Assembly: GCF_963664075.1 (NCBI RefSeq)
Contig: NZ_OY760916.1
Span: forward strand, 3,307,001 to 3,371,000
Reading direction: 5' to 3'
Length of the DNA: 64,000 bases
Origin: an uncultured Desulfobulbus sp.
GTDB taxonomy: Bacteria; Desulfobacterota; Desulfobulbia; Desulfobulbales; Desulfobulbaceae
Shown here piece after piece: positions 37,064 through 45,005 of the stretch (positions are counted from its first letter, which is position 1; the number at the start of each line of letters is the position of its first letter). The position numbers and the translations under genes are program-made. The notes under the pieces are model-generated. The model saw only the letters and a program-made list of their open reading frames with translations. It was not told the DNA's origin and searched no databases.

Positions 37064-37997
37064 ATGAATAGATGGTACTTTATCGGACTGGATCTTCACA
37101 AGAAGATGATTGCCTACTGCATCAAAACCATCGATGGTCGACTCATTGAGCAAGGAATGGTAGCCTCTGACAGAACATCGTTGAAAACATGGGCAAAAGG
37201 CTTACCTGGCCCTTGGATTGGTGCGATGGAGGCCACGATGTTCACTGGCTGGGTCTACGATTTTCTTGCACCTTATGCCGTTGAGTTAAAAGTGGCCCAT
37301 CCTGAGATGCTCAGAGCTATCACCGCTGCCAAGAAAAAAAACGATCGGGCCGATGCGGAAAGAATTGCCGATCTCCTGCGGGTCAACCTCTTACCGGAAT
37401 GCACCATGCTTCCGCAAGAAATCAGGGAACTGCGGCGGGTTCTGCGATATCGCAACCACCTGTTACGAACAGCGGTCAGAATGCACAACAAAATGTCCGG
37501 TCTACTGATGGAGGTTGGAGCGGGCTACAATAAAAAGCGCCTTCGAGGCAAAAAATATTTTCATGAGTTATTGGATCGACTTGATGAGGTCCCATCTTCG
37601 GTTAAGGAGTTACTCATGCTAAGCCGTAGCGGATTTGAGATGTTCCAAACTTTTCAAAAACGGCTACTTCAGGCCTTGCGCACAAATCCTTTAATCCAGG
37701 AAAAGGTTGGTCGATTGATGACTATTCCTGGAGTTGGGGAGGTTACTGCGCTGACCTGGGTACTTGAGGTCGGGCCTCCGTCACGATTCAGCTCTATTCG
37801 CCAAGCAATCAGTTATTGTGGCCTGTGCAGTGCACAACGGGAATCCTCAACTCGCAGCCGTACATCAACGGGAACTGGGCAAAGGCAACCGAAACAGGGC
37901 AACGCTTGCCGTGGCCAGAAGGCTGGTGGCGTACATGATGTCAGTTGACAAAAGCCAAACCGACTTCGTTTTCCGTGAGGAACAAAAAGCAGCTTAG
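37064..37997 (+). pseudogene. IS110-family transposase, internal deletion and frameshift
   Basis: ATG 37064 with AAGGAGG (37052-37058). The N-terminal RuvC-like DEDD domain is intact: GLDLHK, a Glu in GAMEATMF, and the Asp pair in KKNDRADAERIA. The helical linker and C-terminal transposase domain follow (MTIPGVGEVTALTWVLE, SYCGLCSAQRE). At about 37850 the frame runs into nonsense, while the expected C-terminus (NPQLAAVHQRELGKGNRNRATLAVARR) continues in another frame to TAG 37995-37997. About 28 codons normally between these blocks are missing. The junction reads GGGAATCCT, so a deletion between two GGAATCC copies is likely. The catalytic-Ser region sits at the junction, so the protein should be inactive. 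Confidence 0.88.
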
Positions 37998-38103
37998 AAG
38001 AATTATACGCACAACATACGCTCTACCAAAACCACGATCTTCCCGTCGGTCCTCGCCGAGAACGACTCTGTAAGCGAATTTTGCGATACTGCGATAAAAT
38101 TGT

Positions 38104-38190
38104 TTCGAGGCCGGTGGGTTGCCCCAAACTCAATCTTCTGCCGAGGTCAATGAGGATAGAGGGAGAACATGAACCGTATCCGGCCTCGAA
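38104..38190. repeat. 11-bp inverted repeat with 65-bp spacer
   Basis: TTCGAGGCCGG (38104-38114) is the exact reverse complement of CCGGCCTCGAA (38180-38190). It is too long-range for a terminator and could close the base of an RNA stem or mark element ends. Confidence 0.7.
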
Positions 38191-38310
38191 TGCAGCAAAT
38201 GGATGTCTGGTCGCGTGATCACGTTGGCCCATGGAACAGGATGAAAAAGATCGGATTGCGGTGAGTGATTGAAAATCTCTAGGTATTACACCGAGCTTGC
38301 ACCCGCTCCA

Positions 38311-38371
38311 GCCGGAGGCCCGTTCCTCCGACGAGCTACACTCTGGCCCATTCTCGGAACGTCCCTCCGGC
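38311..38371. repeat. Long imperfect GC-rich hairpin
   Basis: GCCGGAGG (38311-38318) pairs with CCTCCGGC (38364-38371). Inside it CGTTCC (38321-38326) pairs with GGAACG (38356-38361), continued by CCGA/CGAG against CTCGG. The two nested stems are coaxial, giving a stem of about 17-20 bp over a loop of about 20 nt. Confidence 0.7.
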
Positions 38372-38494
38372 CTCCGCTCCCAACGAAGCAGAGGCAGGAT
38401 CAGGTCAGCGGCAAAGCTGAATTGGCTTAATACCAGGGGGATACGGGAAATCTCCGTTTTCCCCTTGACTATACTTATCATGGATATCATGGAT

Positions 38495-38524
38495 GTCGTT
38501 CTCGTAAAAAGCCCCGAGAACGAC
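38495..38524. repeat. 10-bp perfect inverted repeat
   Basis: GTCGTTCTCG (38495-38504), loop TAAAAAGCCC, CGAGAACGAC (38515-38524). There is no following T-run. The right arm repeats a motif at 38057-38066. Confidence 0.7.
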
Positions 38525-38638
38525 GTTCCGATCTTCGTAATCTATTCATTTCGCAATATGTGATTTCTCGGCTTCTGGCTTTTTACGAATCCATCAAGAT
38601 TGCGGTGCGCTTTATTCATACTTAATGTAAAAGGTCTC

Positions 38639-39934
38639 ATGAAAAACCTGCATGCCCCCAGAGAAGAATCAGCCCCCATTCTCCAAAAAACTCCCCGCGT
38701 CCTTGTTATCGGCGGAGGTGCAGCCGGACTCATGGCTGCTGGCCAGGCCGCCCTTGCCGGCGCCGAAGTGATCGTCCTTGAAAAGATGCGTAAACCCGGA
38801 CGCAAAATCTGCATCACCGGCAAGGGGCGCTGCAATCTGACCAACGTTGCCCCTCTGGCTGAATTCATCGGCCACTTTGGCAAAACGGGTTCCTTTCTTC
38901 GCCAGAGTTTCCATCAGTTTTTCTCCCCGGAACTACTGGACTTTTTTGATGCTCTGGGCCTGAAAACAGTGACCGAACGGGGAGGCAGAGTCTTCCCTCA
39001 GTCAGGAAAAGCGCCCGAAGTACTGGCTGTATTTGAGCAGTGGCTCAAAGGTTTGCCTGTCGAGATACACACAGACACCCCGGTGGAGGCGCTGATTCTT
39101 GCGGACAGGCATATCTGCGGCGTCCGGACGAAAAACAAAGAAATCCTGGCTGATCGAGTCATCCTGGCCACCGGTGGGGCCTCCTACCCACTCACCGGCT
39201 CCACCGGCGATGGCTATCGACTGGCCGAACAGGCAGGGCATCGACTGGTGCCCATTCGGCCCGCCCTGGTCCCCATTGTGACCGCGGGCAAGAGTACAGC
39301 CGAAATGGAGGGGTTGCAGCTGCGCAACATTCAGGTGCGCCTCTTTATTGATGGCAAAAAAAAAGCTGAAGCCTTTGGCGAGTTGAGCTTCACCGATTTT
39401 GGCCTCAGTGGCCCGGTTATTCTCACCTTAAGCGGTACCATCGTTGATGCCCTGCGCGACAAAGCTGAAGTCTACCTGCTGCTTGACCTCAAGCCCGCCC
39501 TCGATGAAAAAAAACTGGATGCCCGGCTGCAGCGTGACCTGCAAGACCGCCAGGCAGAATCCATGCAGTCCGTTCTCCGAGGGCTCATGCCCAAAGAGAT
39601 GGTCCCGGTTGCCCTGCAAGCAGCAGAAATTGAACCCGAGCAACAGGCAGGAACCCTGCGCAGTCAATCACGCAAAAAGCTGCGCCACTGGCTCAAAAAT
39701 TTCAGGCTTGAAGTCACTGCGCACCGCCCACTCAAGGAGGCCATTGTCACCGCCGGTGGCGTCGATACCCGTGAAGTAGATCCGCGAACCATGGAATCTC
39801 GCCGAATTAAAGGTCTCTATCTGGCCGGTGAAGTACTCGATATACAGGCCGACACCGGCGGCTACAACCTCCAGGCCGCCTTTTCAACCGGCTGGCTTGC
39901 AGGGAGATCAGCAGCTACCGCAGAGGAGTTCTGA
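38639..39934 (+). CDS. BaiN/HI0933-family FAD-dependent oxidoreductase
   Basis: A 431-aa flavoprotein. The dinucleotide-binding motif VLVIGGGAAGLMAAGQAA (about 20-37) is followed by the family signature RKPGRKICITGKGRCNLTN, and GGASYPLTGSTGDGYRLA near residue 185 and AGEVLDIQADTGGYNLQAAF at the C-terminus. These are diagnostic of the HI0933/BaiN group, whose members reduce unsaturated bonds or have unknown substrates. ATG 38639 with AAGG upstream gives a normal N-terminus; an ATG at 38600 would add 13 residues. The stop is two bases before the next start, so it is translationally coupled to the YgiQ gene. Confidence 0.88.
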   Translation: MKNLHAPREESAPILQKTPRVLVIGGGAAGLMAAGQAALAGAEVIVLEKMRKPGRKICITGKGRCNLTNVAPLAEFIGHFGKTGSFLRQSFHQFFSPELLDFFDALGLKTVTERGGRVFPQSGKAPEVLAVFEQWLKGLPVEIHTDTPVEALILADRHICGVRTKNKEILADRVILATGGASYPLTGSTGDGYRLAEQAGHRLVPIRPALVPIVTAGKSTAEMEGLQLRNIQVRLFIDGKKKAEAFGELSFTDFGLSGPVILTLSGTIVDALRDKAEVYLLLDLKPALDEKKLDARLQRDLQDRQAESMQSVLRGLMPKEMVPVALQAAEIEPEQQAGTLRSQSRKKLRHWLKNFRLEVTAHRPLKEAIVTAGGVDTREVDPRTMESRRIKGLYLAGEVLDIQADTGGYNLQAAFSTGWLAGRSAATAEEF

Positions 39935-39935
39935 A

Positions 39936-41681
39936 ATGTTTCTGCCCTCTACCCGTGAGGAGATGGCCCGGCTTGGCTGGGAACAGCTCGATGTCATCCT
40001 TGTTTCCGGTGATGCCTATATCGATTCCGCTTTTATTGGTGTGGCGGTTATTGGCAAGCTCTTACTGCGTGAAGGGTATCGCGTGGGTATCATCGCCCAG
40101 CCCGATCCAGCGGGAGATGACATCAAACGACTGGGCGAGCCTTTGCTCTTCTGGGGCATCAGCGGAGGCTCGGTGGACTCCATGGTCGCCAACCGGACGG
40201 CATCCAATAAACGACGCAAGTCAGATGATTACACTCCAGGTGGTCAAAACACGCGACGTCCGGACAGGGCCGTACTCGCCTATGCCAACCTGATCCGACG
40301 TCACTTCAAAAATACGGCCCCCCTGGTTCTCGGGGGAATCGAGGCCAGCCTCAGGCGCATTGCCCATTACGATTACTGGGATAACCGCGTGCGACGCTCC
40401 ATCCTCTTTGACGCCAAAGCCGACTACCTGCTCTACGGAATGGCTGAAAAAGCAGTCCTCGAACTGGCCCATGCCCTCAGGGACAAACAAAATCCACAGA
40501 CCATTCGCGGCCTCTGCTATGCCGCCCAGGAACCTCCCCAGGACGCGCTCATTCTTCCGCCCTACCAGGAAGTCAGCAAAGACAGCCAGAGCTTCAACGA
40601 TATGTTTGCTCGTTTCTATGCAAACAATGACGCACTGACCGCAAGCCCTCTGGCCCAGCAACAGGACAACCGTTTTCTGGTCCACAACCCGCCGCAACTG
40701 CCCTTAACCAGCAAGGAGCTCGATCACGTCCACGCCCTGGAATTTGAACGGGCACTGCACCCTTTTGATGCCAAGAGTGGCCCGGTCAACGCTCTGCAGA
40801 CCATCCGCTTTGCACTCACGACCCACCGGGGCTGTTACGGGGAGTGTAACTTCTGTGCCATCGCAGTGCATCAGGGACGGACCATCCAGGAACGAAGCCC
40901 GTCCTCTATCCTTGCTGAAGCGCGAGCCATTGCCGCCCACCCGGAATTCAAAGGCATGATTCACGATGTTGGCGGGCCCACCGCCAATATGTACGGTTTT
41001 GAGTGCCGCAAGAAACTAACCAAGGGTGCCTGCCCCGACAAACGCTGTCTTTTTCCTTCCGCCTGCCCCAGTCTGCGCATAGATCATGGCCCGCTGATCG
41101 AACTTATGCAGCAGTTACGCAAAATAAAGAACATCAAAAAAATTGCTATTGCCTCAGGCATACGCTACGACCTGATTCTTGCGGACACGAAAAACGGGCA
41201 GACCTATCTCAAACAACTGGTCCGTCACCATGTTTCAGGGCAGCTTAAAATTGCTCCGGAACATACCGAGCCTGACGTGCTTGCTGCCATGGGCAAACCC
41301 GGCACGGAGAATTTGCTCCATTTTCGCGATCTCTTCATGCGTCTGACCCACGATGAAGGCCTCAAGCAATTTCTCACCTACTATCTTATAGCTGCGCACC
41401 CTGGCTGCACGCAAAAGAGCATGGAAAAGTTACGCCAGTTCTGTCAGCAAAAGCTGCATGTTCTTCCCCGGCAGGTCCAACTCTTTACTCCGACTCCCTG
41501 CACCTGGTCCACCCTGATGTATTGGACCAAGCTCAATCCCTGGACCGGTCGCCCCCTCTTTGTTGAGCAAAATCCACCTTCCAGAGAGCGGCAAAAAGCG
41601 GCGCTGACCGGCGCTCCAGAGCGCAATCTGCCCCCCAAAAAAGGGCTACCACAACGTTCCCCTAAAAGACGACGTCGCTGA
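39936..41681 (+). CDS. YgiQ-family radical SAM protein
   Basis: A 581-aa UPF0313 protein. The N-terminal region (GWEQLDVILVSGDAYID) is family-specific. The [4Fe-4S] site is CYGECNFC with Cys300, Cys304 and Cys307, the CxxxCxxC of radical SAM enzymes. LKIAPEHTEPDVLAAMGKPG and the PTPCTWSTLMYWT segment near the C-terminus are typical of YgiQ. The very C-terminus is strongly basic (QRSPKRRRR). Reaction unknown; family members are linked to tRNA or rRNA modification only by inference. ATG 39936 lies two bases after the upstream stop, with GAGGAG (39922-39927) as ribosome site, so both genes form an operon. Confidence 0.9.
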   Translation: MFLPSTREEMARLGWEQLDVILVSGDAYIDSAFIGVAVIGKLLLREGYRVGIIAQPDPAGDDIKRLGEPLLFWGISGGSVDSMVANRTASNKRRKSDDYTPGGQNTRRPDRAVLAYANLIRRHFKNTAPLVLGGIEASLRRIAHYDYWDNRVRRSILFDAKADYLLYGMAEKAVLELAHALRDKQNPQTIRGLCYAAQEPPQDALILPPYQEVSKDSQSFNDMFARFYANNDALTASPLAQQQDNRFLVHNPPQLPLTSKELDHVHALEFERALHPFDAKSGPVNALQTIRFALTTHRGCYGECNFCAIAVHQGRTIQERSPSSILAEARAIAAHPEFKGMIHDVGGPTANMYGFECRKKLTKGACPDKRCLFPSACPSLRIDHGPLIELMQQLRKIKNIKKIAIASGIRYDLILADTKNGQTYLKQLVRHHVSGQLKIAPEHTEPDVLAAMGKPGTENLLHFRDLFMRLTHDEGLKQFLTYYLIAAHPGCTQKSMEKLRQFCQQKLHVLPRQVQLFTPTPCTWSTLMYWTKLNPWTGRPLFVEQNPPSRERQKAALTGAPERNLPPKKGLPQRSPKRRRR

Positions 41682-41818
41682 TCTGGTCATCAGTTTCGCA
41701 CATCCCCCTCTCTCCACTCCACCCAAAAACCACCTTACTCCTCTATATTTATGCCTTTTTTTAACCTTCACTGAATCTGCCATTTTCGTTCAAAAAAATT
41801 GATGATCAAAAAAACTGA

Positions 41819-41847
41819 TTGACCTTCGCATTGTTCACCAGTATTTA
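41819..41847 (+). promoter_or_regulatory. Predicted sigma-70 promoter of the tetR-sulP operon
   Basis: TTGACC (41819-41824), a 17-bp spacer and TATTTA (41842-41847). The predicted start of transcription, near 41854, lies just upstream of the first operator-like site. Confidence 0.5.
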
Positions 41848-41862
41848 GACTGATCAAAATCC

Positions 41863-41880
41863 TGAGTGAGTGCTCAGTCA
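41863..41880. promoter_or_regulatory. Operator-like palindrome, copy 1
   Basis: TGAGTGAG-TG-CTCAGTCA: two 8-bp half-sites matching as an inverted repeat except at one position each (TGA-S-TGAG). It is typical in size for a TetR-family operator and lies downstream of the predicted promoter. Confidence 0.65.
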
Positions 41881-41903
41881 AAAACTACTTGATGGGTGTT
41901 TTT

Positions 41904-41921
41904 TGACTGATTACTCACTTA
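41904..41921. promoter_or_regulatory. Operator-like palindrome, copy 2
   Basis: TGACTGAT-TA-CTCACTTA, which matches the half-site pattern of copy 1 closely. It begins 41 bp (about four helical turns) after copy 1 and 23 bp before the tetR start codon. Confidence 0.55.
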
Positions 41922-41943
41922 AGAATGATAATAGGATATCGCC

Positions 41944-42540
41944 ATGCCCTCAACCAGAGCACAGACGAAAAAAGAGGCCATCCTTCAAGCGGCCTCCAAA
42001 TTTTTCTCCGAAAGGGGATACTGGGATACCTCTGTCAACGATATCTCCAAAGCCACCGGTGTGGCCGAGGGGACCATCTTTTATCACTTCCAGAGCAAGG
42101 AAGATCTATTCCTCGCCGTTCTTCAGAAATTCAAAGAAGATTTTGTCGGGAAGTTCAAACAGCACCTCAAAGAACAGGAATTCGCCTCGGGCATGGATAT
42201 GCTGGAAGGAGCCATCTCCTTCTATCTCTATCAATCCAGTGTCATGGAAGAGCGTTTTCTCCTGCTCCACCGCCACCACTACTATCAAATTGCTCCAGAA
42301 AACCCCAAGTGCTGGCAGTATCTTGAAGAGATCTACAGCGGGCTTATCAGTATTTTCGAACAGGCTATCACAAGAGGCATGGAAGATGGGTCAATCCGTG
42401 AGGTTTCGCCCAACAAAAAGGCTCTTTTGGTGTTTACCCTGATCGATGGATTGGTCCGGCTGGATACCTACAATCTGTATCAGGCGACCTCACTCTACGA
42501 TGAAGTCATCGAGTCGTGTCGCTGTTGGCTGAAACCCTGA
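41944..42540 (+). CDS. TetR-family transcriptional regulator
   Basis: A 198-aa regulator. The N-terminal helix-turn-helix is standard: KEAILQAASKFFSERGYWDTSV then ISKATGVAEGTIFYHFQSKEDL (about 10-52). The C-terminal ligand domain (60-198) is helical with aromatic and His-rich residues (LLHRHHYYQ). Two near-identical palindromes lie between the predicted promoter and the ATG, so autorepression is likely, and the SulP gene 39 nt downstream should be under the same control. The inducer is unknown; the neighbour suggests an anion, but TetR ligands are usually hydrophobic. Confidence 0.92.
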   Translation: MPSTRAQTKKEAILQAASKFFSERGYWDTSVNDISKATGVAEGTIFYHFQSKEDLFLAVLQKFKEDFVGKFKQHLKEQEFASGMDMLEGAISFYLYQSSVMEERFLLLHRHHYYQIAPENPKCWQYLEEIYSGLISIFEQAITRGMEDGSIREVSPNKKALLVFTLIDGLVRLDTYNLYQATSLYDEVIESCRCWLKP

Positions 42541-42579
42541 TGATCACCATTTGACTTCAACAAACTCGAGCGGACGGAC

Positions 42580-44739
42580 ATGTTACTCACAAAAATTTTT
42601 CCCTTCATTGACTGGATCAAAGGTTACAACCTGAAGAGTTTCCAGGCCGATGCACTTGCCGGTCTGACCGTAGCCCTGGTCCTTATCCCTCAATCCATGG
42701 CCTATGCCCAGTTGGCGGGCTTACCGGCCTACTTTGGCCTCTATGCCGCCTTCCTGCCGCCCATGGTCGCGGCCCTCTTTGGCTCCAGCCGTCAGCTGGC
42801 CACCGGCCCGGTTGCGGTTGTCTCGCTCATGTCGGCTGCCTCGCTACAGCCACTGGCGACGGCGGGCAGTACGGATTTCATCGCCTACTCTATTATTCTG
42901 GCCCTGATTGTTGGTATCTTCCAGCTTTCCCTGGGGGTACTTCGACTGGGTCTGGTGGTGAACTTCCTCTCCCACCCGGTTGTTAACGGATTTACTAATG
43001 CCGCAGCCATCATCATCGCCTCCTCCCAGTTCTCCAAATTCTTTGGTGTTTATGTAGATAAGGCAGAACATCATTATGATACCATGATTCGGGTGGCCCA
43101 GGCCGCCTTTGATTATACCCACTGGCCCACACTGCTCTACGGTATAGGAGCGGTGGCCATCATGGTCTTCCTCAAACGGGTGAACCCCAAAATTCCGGCG
43201 GTTCTCTGCGCGGTTGTGGTCACCACGCTTCTTTCTTATTTTACCGGCTTCAATAACGATATGCGTGTTGGAGTAAACGCCATCCAGGAGCAAACTCTCC
43301 CGACAATGGTTGAAGAGTTCAACCACGAGGTGGCAGCTATTGCCGAATTCGGAGCCCAACGGGCCGAACTGGGTAAAGAGCTGGAGGCAATGCTCAAAGA
43401 AGAATCTCACGGACACGGTCCTTCTCTTGAGGCCATTCAGAAGAAAAGTGCGGTCGAAATCCTGACCGCAAAGATGAAGCAGGCCCAGGCCCATAGTGCC
43501 GATATCCGCCAGACCCTGCGTCTGATGAAATTTGAGAAAGCCATGGACGGCGACCAAGCTGTCTTCCTGCCCAAAGAGAGCATTCCGGAGGGTGTAACCA
43601 CCGACGGTGGTACCTGGCGCATCAAGGTCGGCAACACCGCACTCAAAGCGGATAATCTCCTGCTCATGGGTGGCGGCGCCATTGTTGGTAAGATTCCAGA
43701 AGGTTTACCCACCTTTACCATACCCCAACTCGATGGCAGTATAGCCCTGAAACTTTTCCCCACCGCGATCATCATCAGTTTGCTCGGCTTCATGGAAGCC
43801 ATTGCCATTGCCAAGGCCATGGCAGCCAAAACCGGCCAAAAACTTGACCCGAATCAGGAACTCATCGGTCAGGGATTGGCGAACATTTTGGGTTCGTTCA
43901 GCTCCAGTTATGCCATCTCCGGTTCGTTCTCCCGCTCTGCGGTCAACCTGCAGGCAGGTGCGGTCACTGGTATTTCCAGTGTGATCACCTCAATTATGGT
44001 TGTCATCACCCTGCTCTTTCTAACCCCGCTCCTCTACCATCTGCCCCAGGCCGTTCTGGCGGCGGTTATCATGATGGCGGTTATCGGTCTGGTTAACACC
44101 AAGGGGTTTGTCCACGCCTGGAAGGCCCAGAAGCACGACGGTATCATCTCCGTGATCAGCTTCCTCGTGACCCTGGCCTACGCGCCTCACCTGGACAAGG
44201 GTATTATGGTGGGTGTGGCCCTGTCCATGGGGGTATTCCTCTACAAATCCATGCGCCCGGTTGTGGCCAAACTCTCCATGTACAAGGATGGGTCCCTCCA
44301 GAGCGCTGAGCATCACCGTCTGCGTGGCTGTCGCCACATCGCGGTCGTTCGTTTTGACGGCGCGCTGTTCTTTGCCAACGCCAGCTATCTGGATGAGCAG
44401 ATCATCAAGTTCCGCAGTGAGATGCCGGACCTGCGCTACGTGCTCTTGGATGCCTCGGGTATCAATGACATCGACGCCTCGGGTGAGGAAGAATTGGCGC
44501 TGCTCGTTGACCGCCTCCACGCGGCTAACTACGGGTTTGGTGTCTGCAACGCCAAAGGTCCGATCCTGGATGTACTTGACCGCACCCACCTCTTTGACAA
44601 AATCGGCCGGGAAAATTTCTATGCCGATACCAAGTCTGCGGTGGCTGATATCGTCAGTACGATCCATGAGCAACCGGACCTGCCCTCTGAGGGGTGCAAA
44701 AGTTGTCCGCTGACCAAGTATCTGCCCGTGGAGAGTTAA
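42580..44739 (+). CDS. SulP-family anion transporter with STAS domain and inserted loop
   Basis: A 719-aa transporter. The membrane domain starts LAGLTVALVLIPQSMAYAQLAGLPAYFGLY and includes LATGPVAVVSL; TM8-onward features PTAIIISLLGFMEAIAIAKAMA and YAISGSFSRSAVN. The C-terminal STAS domain (about 580-700) keeps VRFDGALFFANASYL and LLDASGINDIDASG. SulP proteins move sulfate, bicarbonate or other anions. Unusually, about 130 residues (235-365), rich in Glu/Lys/Ala and predicted coiled coil (HEVAAIAEFGAQRAELGK), sit between two membrane helices where normal members have a short loop. The C-terminus ends with CKSCPLTKYL. Cotranscribed with tetR. Substrate unknown. Confidence 0.9.
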   Translation: MLLTKIFPFIDWIKGYNLKSFQADALAGLTVALVLIPQSMAYAQLAGLPAYFGLYAAFLPPMVAALFGSSRQLATGPVAVVSLMSAASLQPLATAGSTDFIAYSIILALIVGIFQLSLGVLRLGLVVNFLSHPVVNGFTNAAAIIIASSQFSKFFGVYVDKAEHHYDTMIRVAQAAFDYTHWPTLLYGIGAVAIMVFLKRVNPKIPAVLCAVVVTTLLSYFTGFNNDMRVGVNAIQEQTLPTMVEEFNHEVAAIAEFGAQRAELGKELEAMLKEESHGHGPSLEAIQKKSAVEILTAKMKQAQAHSADIRQTLRLMKFEKAMDGDQAVFLPKESIPEGVTTDGGTWRIKVGNTALKADNLLLMGGGAIVGKIPEGLPTFTIPQLDGSIALKLFPTAIIISLLGFMEAIAIAKAMAAKTGQKLDPNQELIGQGLANILGSFSSSYAISGSFSRSAVNLQAGAVTGISSVITSIMVVITLLFLTPLLYHLPQAVLAAVIMMAVIGLVNTKGFVHAWKAQKHDGIISVISFLVTLAYAPHLDKGIMVGVALSMGVFLYKSMRPVVAKLSMYKDGSLQSAEHHRLRGCRHIAVVRFDGALFFANASYLDEQIIKFRSEMPDLRYVLLDASGINDIDASGEEELALLVDRLHAANYGFGVCNAKGPILDVLDRTHLFDKIGRENFYADTKSAVADIVSTIHEQPDLPSEGCKSCPLTKYLPVES

Positions 44740-44764
44740 ACCTTGAATCCATGATTCACGTTAC

Positions 44765-44805
44765 AAGCCCCGTCCTTTCACTTGAAAAGGACGGGGCTTT
44801 TTTTT
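44765..44805 (+). terminator. Rho-independent terminator of sulP
   Basis: A 14-bp perfect stem (44765-44778 with 44786-44799), 7-nt loop, then T8. Confidence 0.93.
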
Positions 44806-45005
44806 GACCAGCAGTGAGAATGCAGGACACCTCAAGTAGGCCTGTTCAGACAAAATCCAGCGCTGAGGTATTTTTTTGGTGCAAATAGAAAAAATTCTTT
44901 TCCCTTCTGCTCCAAATCCCGCTACCTTTATCTGTCTGTATAGGTTACATCTAGAGTAACCAGGTAGAGCGGCCGTTTTTCCGATAAAAAGCGGCACCCC
45001 ATCCC

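Larger units (their letters stand above)
37998..38638. other. Palindrome-rich region without a supported gene
   Basis: About 640 bp between the broken transposase and the next gene. It holds at least three strong inverted repeats (listed separately) and a 10-bp motif CGAGAACGAC at 38057-38066 that recurs at 38515-38524 and, inverted, at 38495-38504. A minus-strand ORF spans 38023-38490, but its composition (Arg/Ser-rich) and lack of a ribosome site argue against coding. It may be the right end of the IS110 element, a second decayed element, or a structured RNA. Confidence 0.6.

Noticed and set aside
38023..38490. 155-aa minus-strand ORF in the palindrome-rich patch
   Set aside because: Arg/Ser-rich, covers the inverted repeats, no ribosome site and no motif. 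Better explained by hairpin-forming DNA.
38495..38524. Inverted repeat read as a terminator
   Set aside because: No T-run follows on either strand, and no gene ends just upstream.
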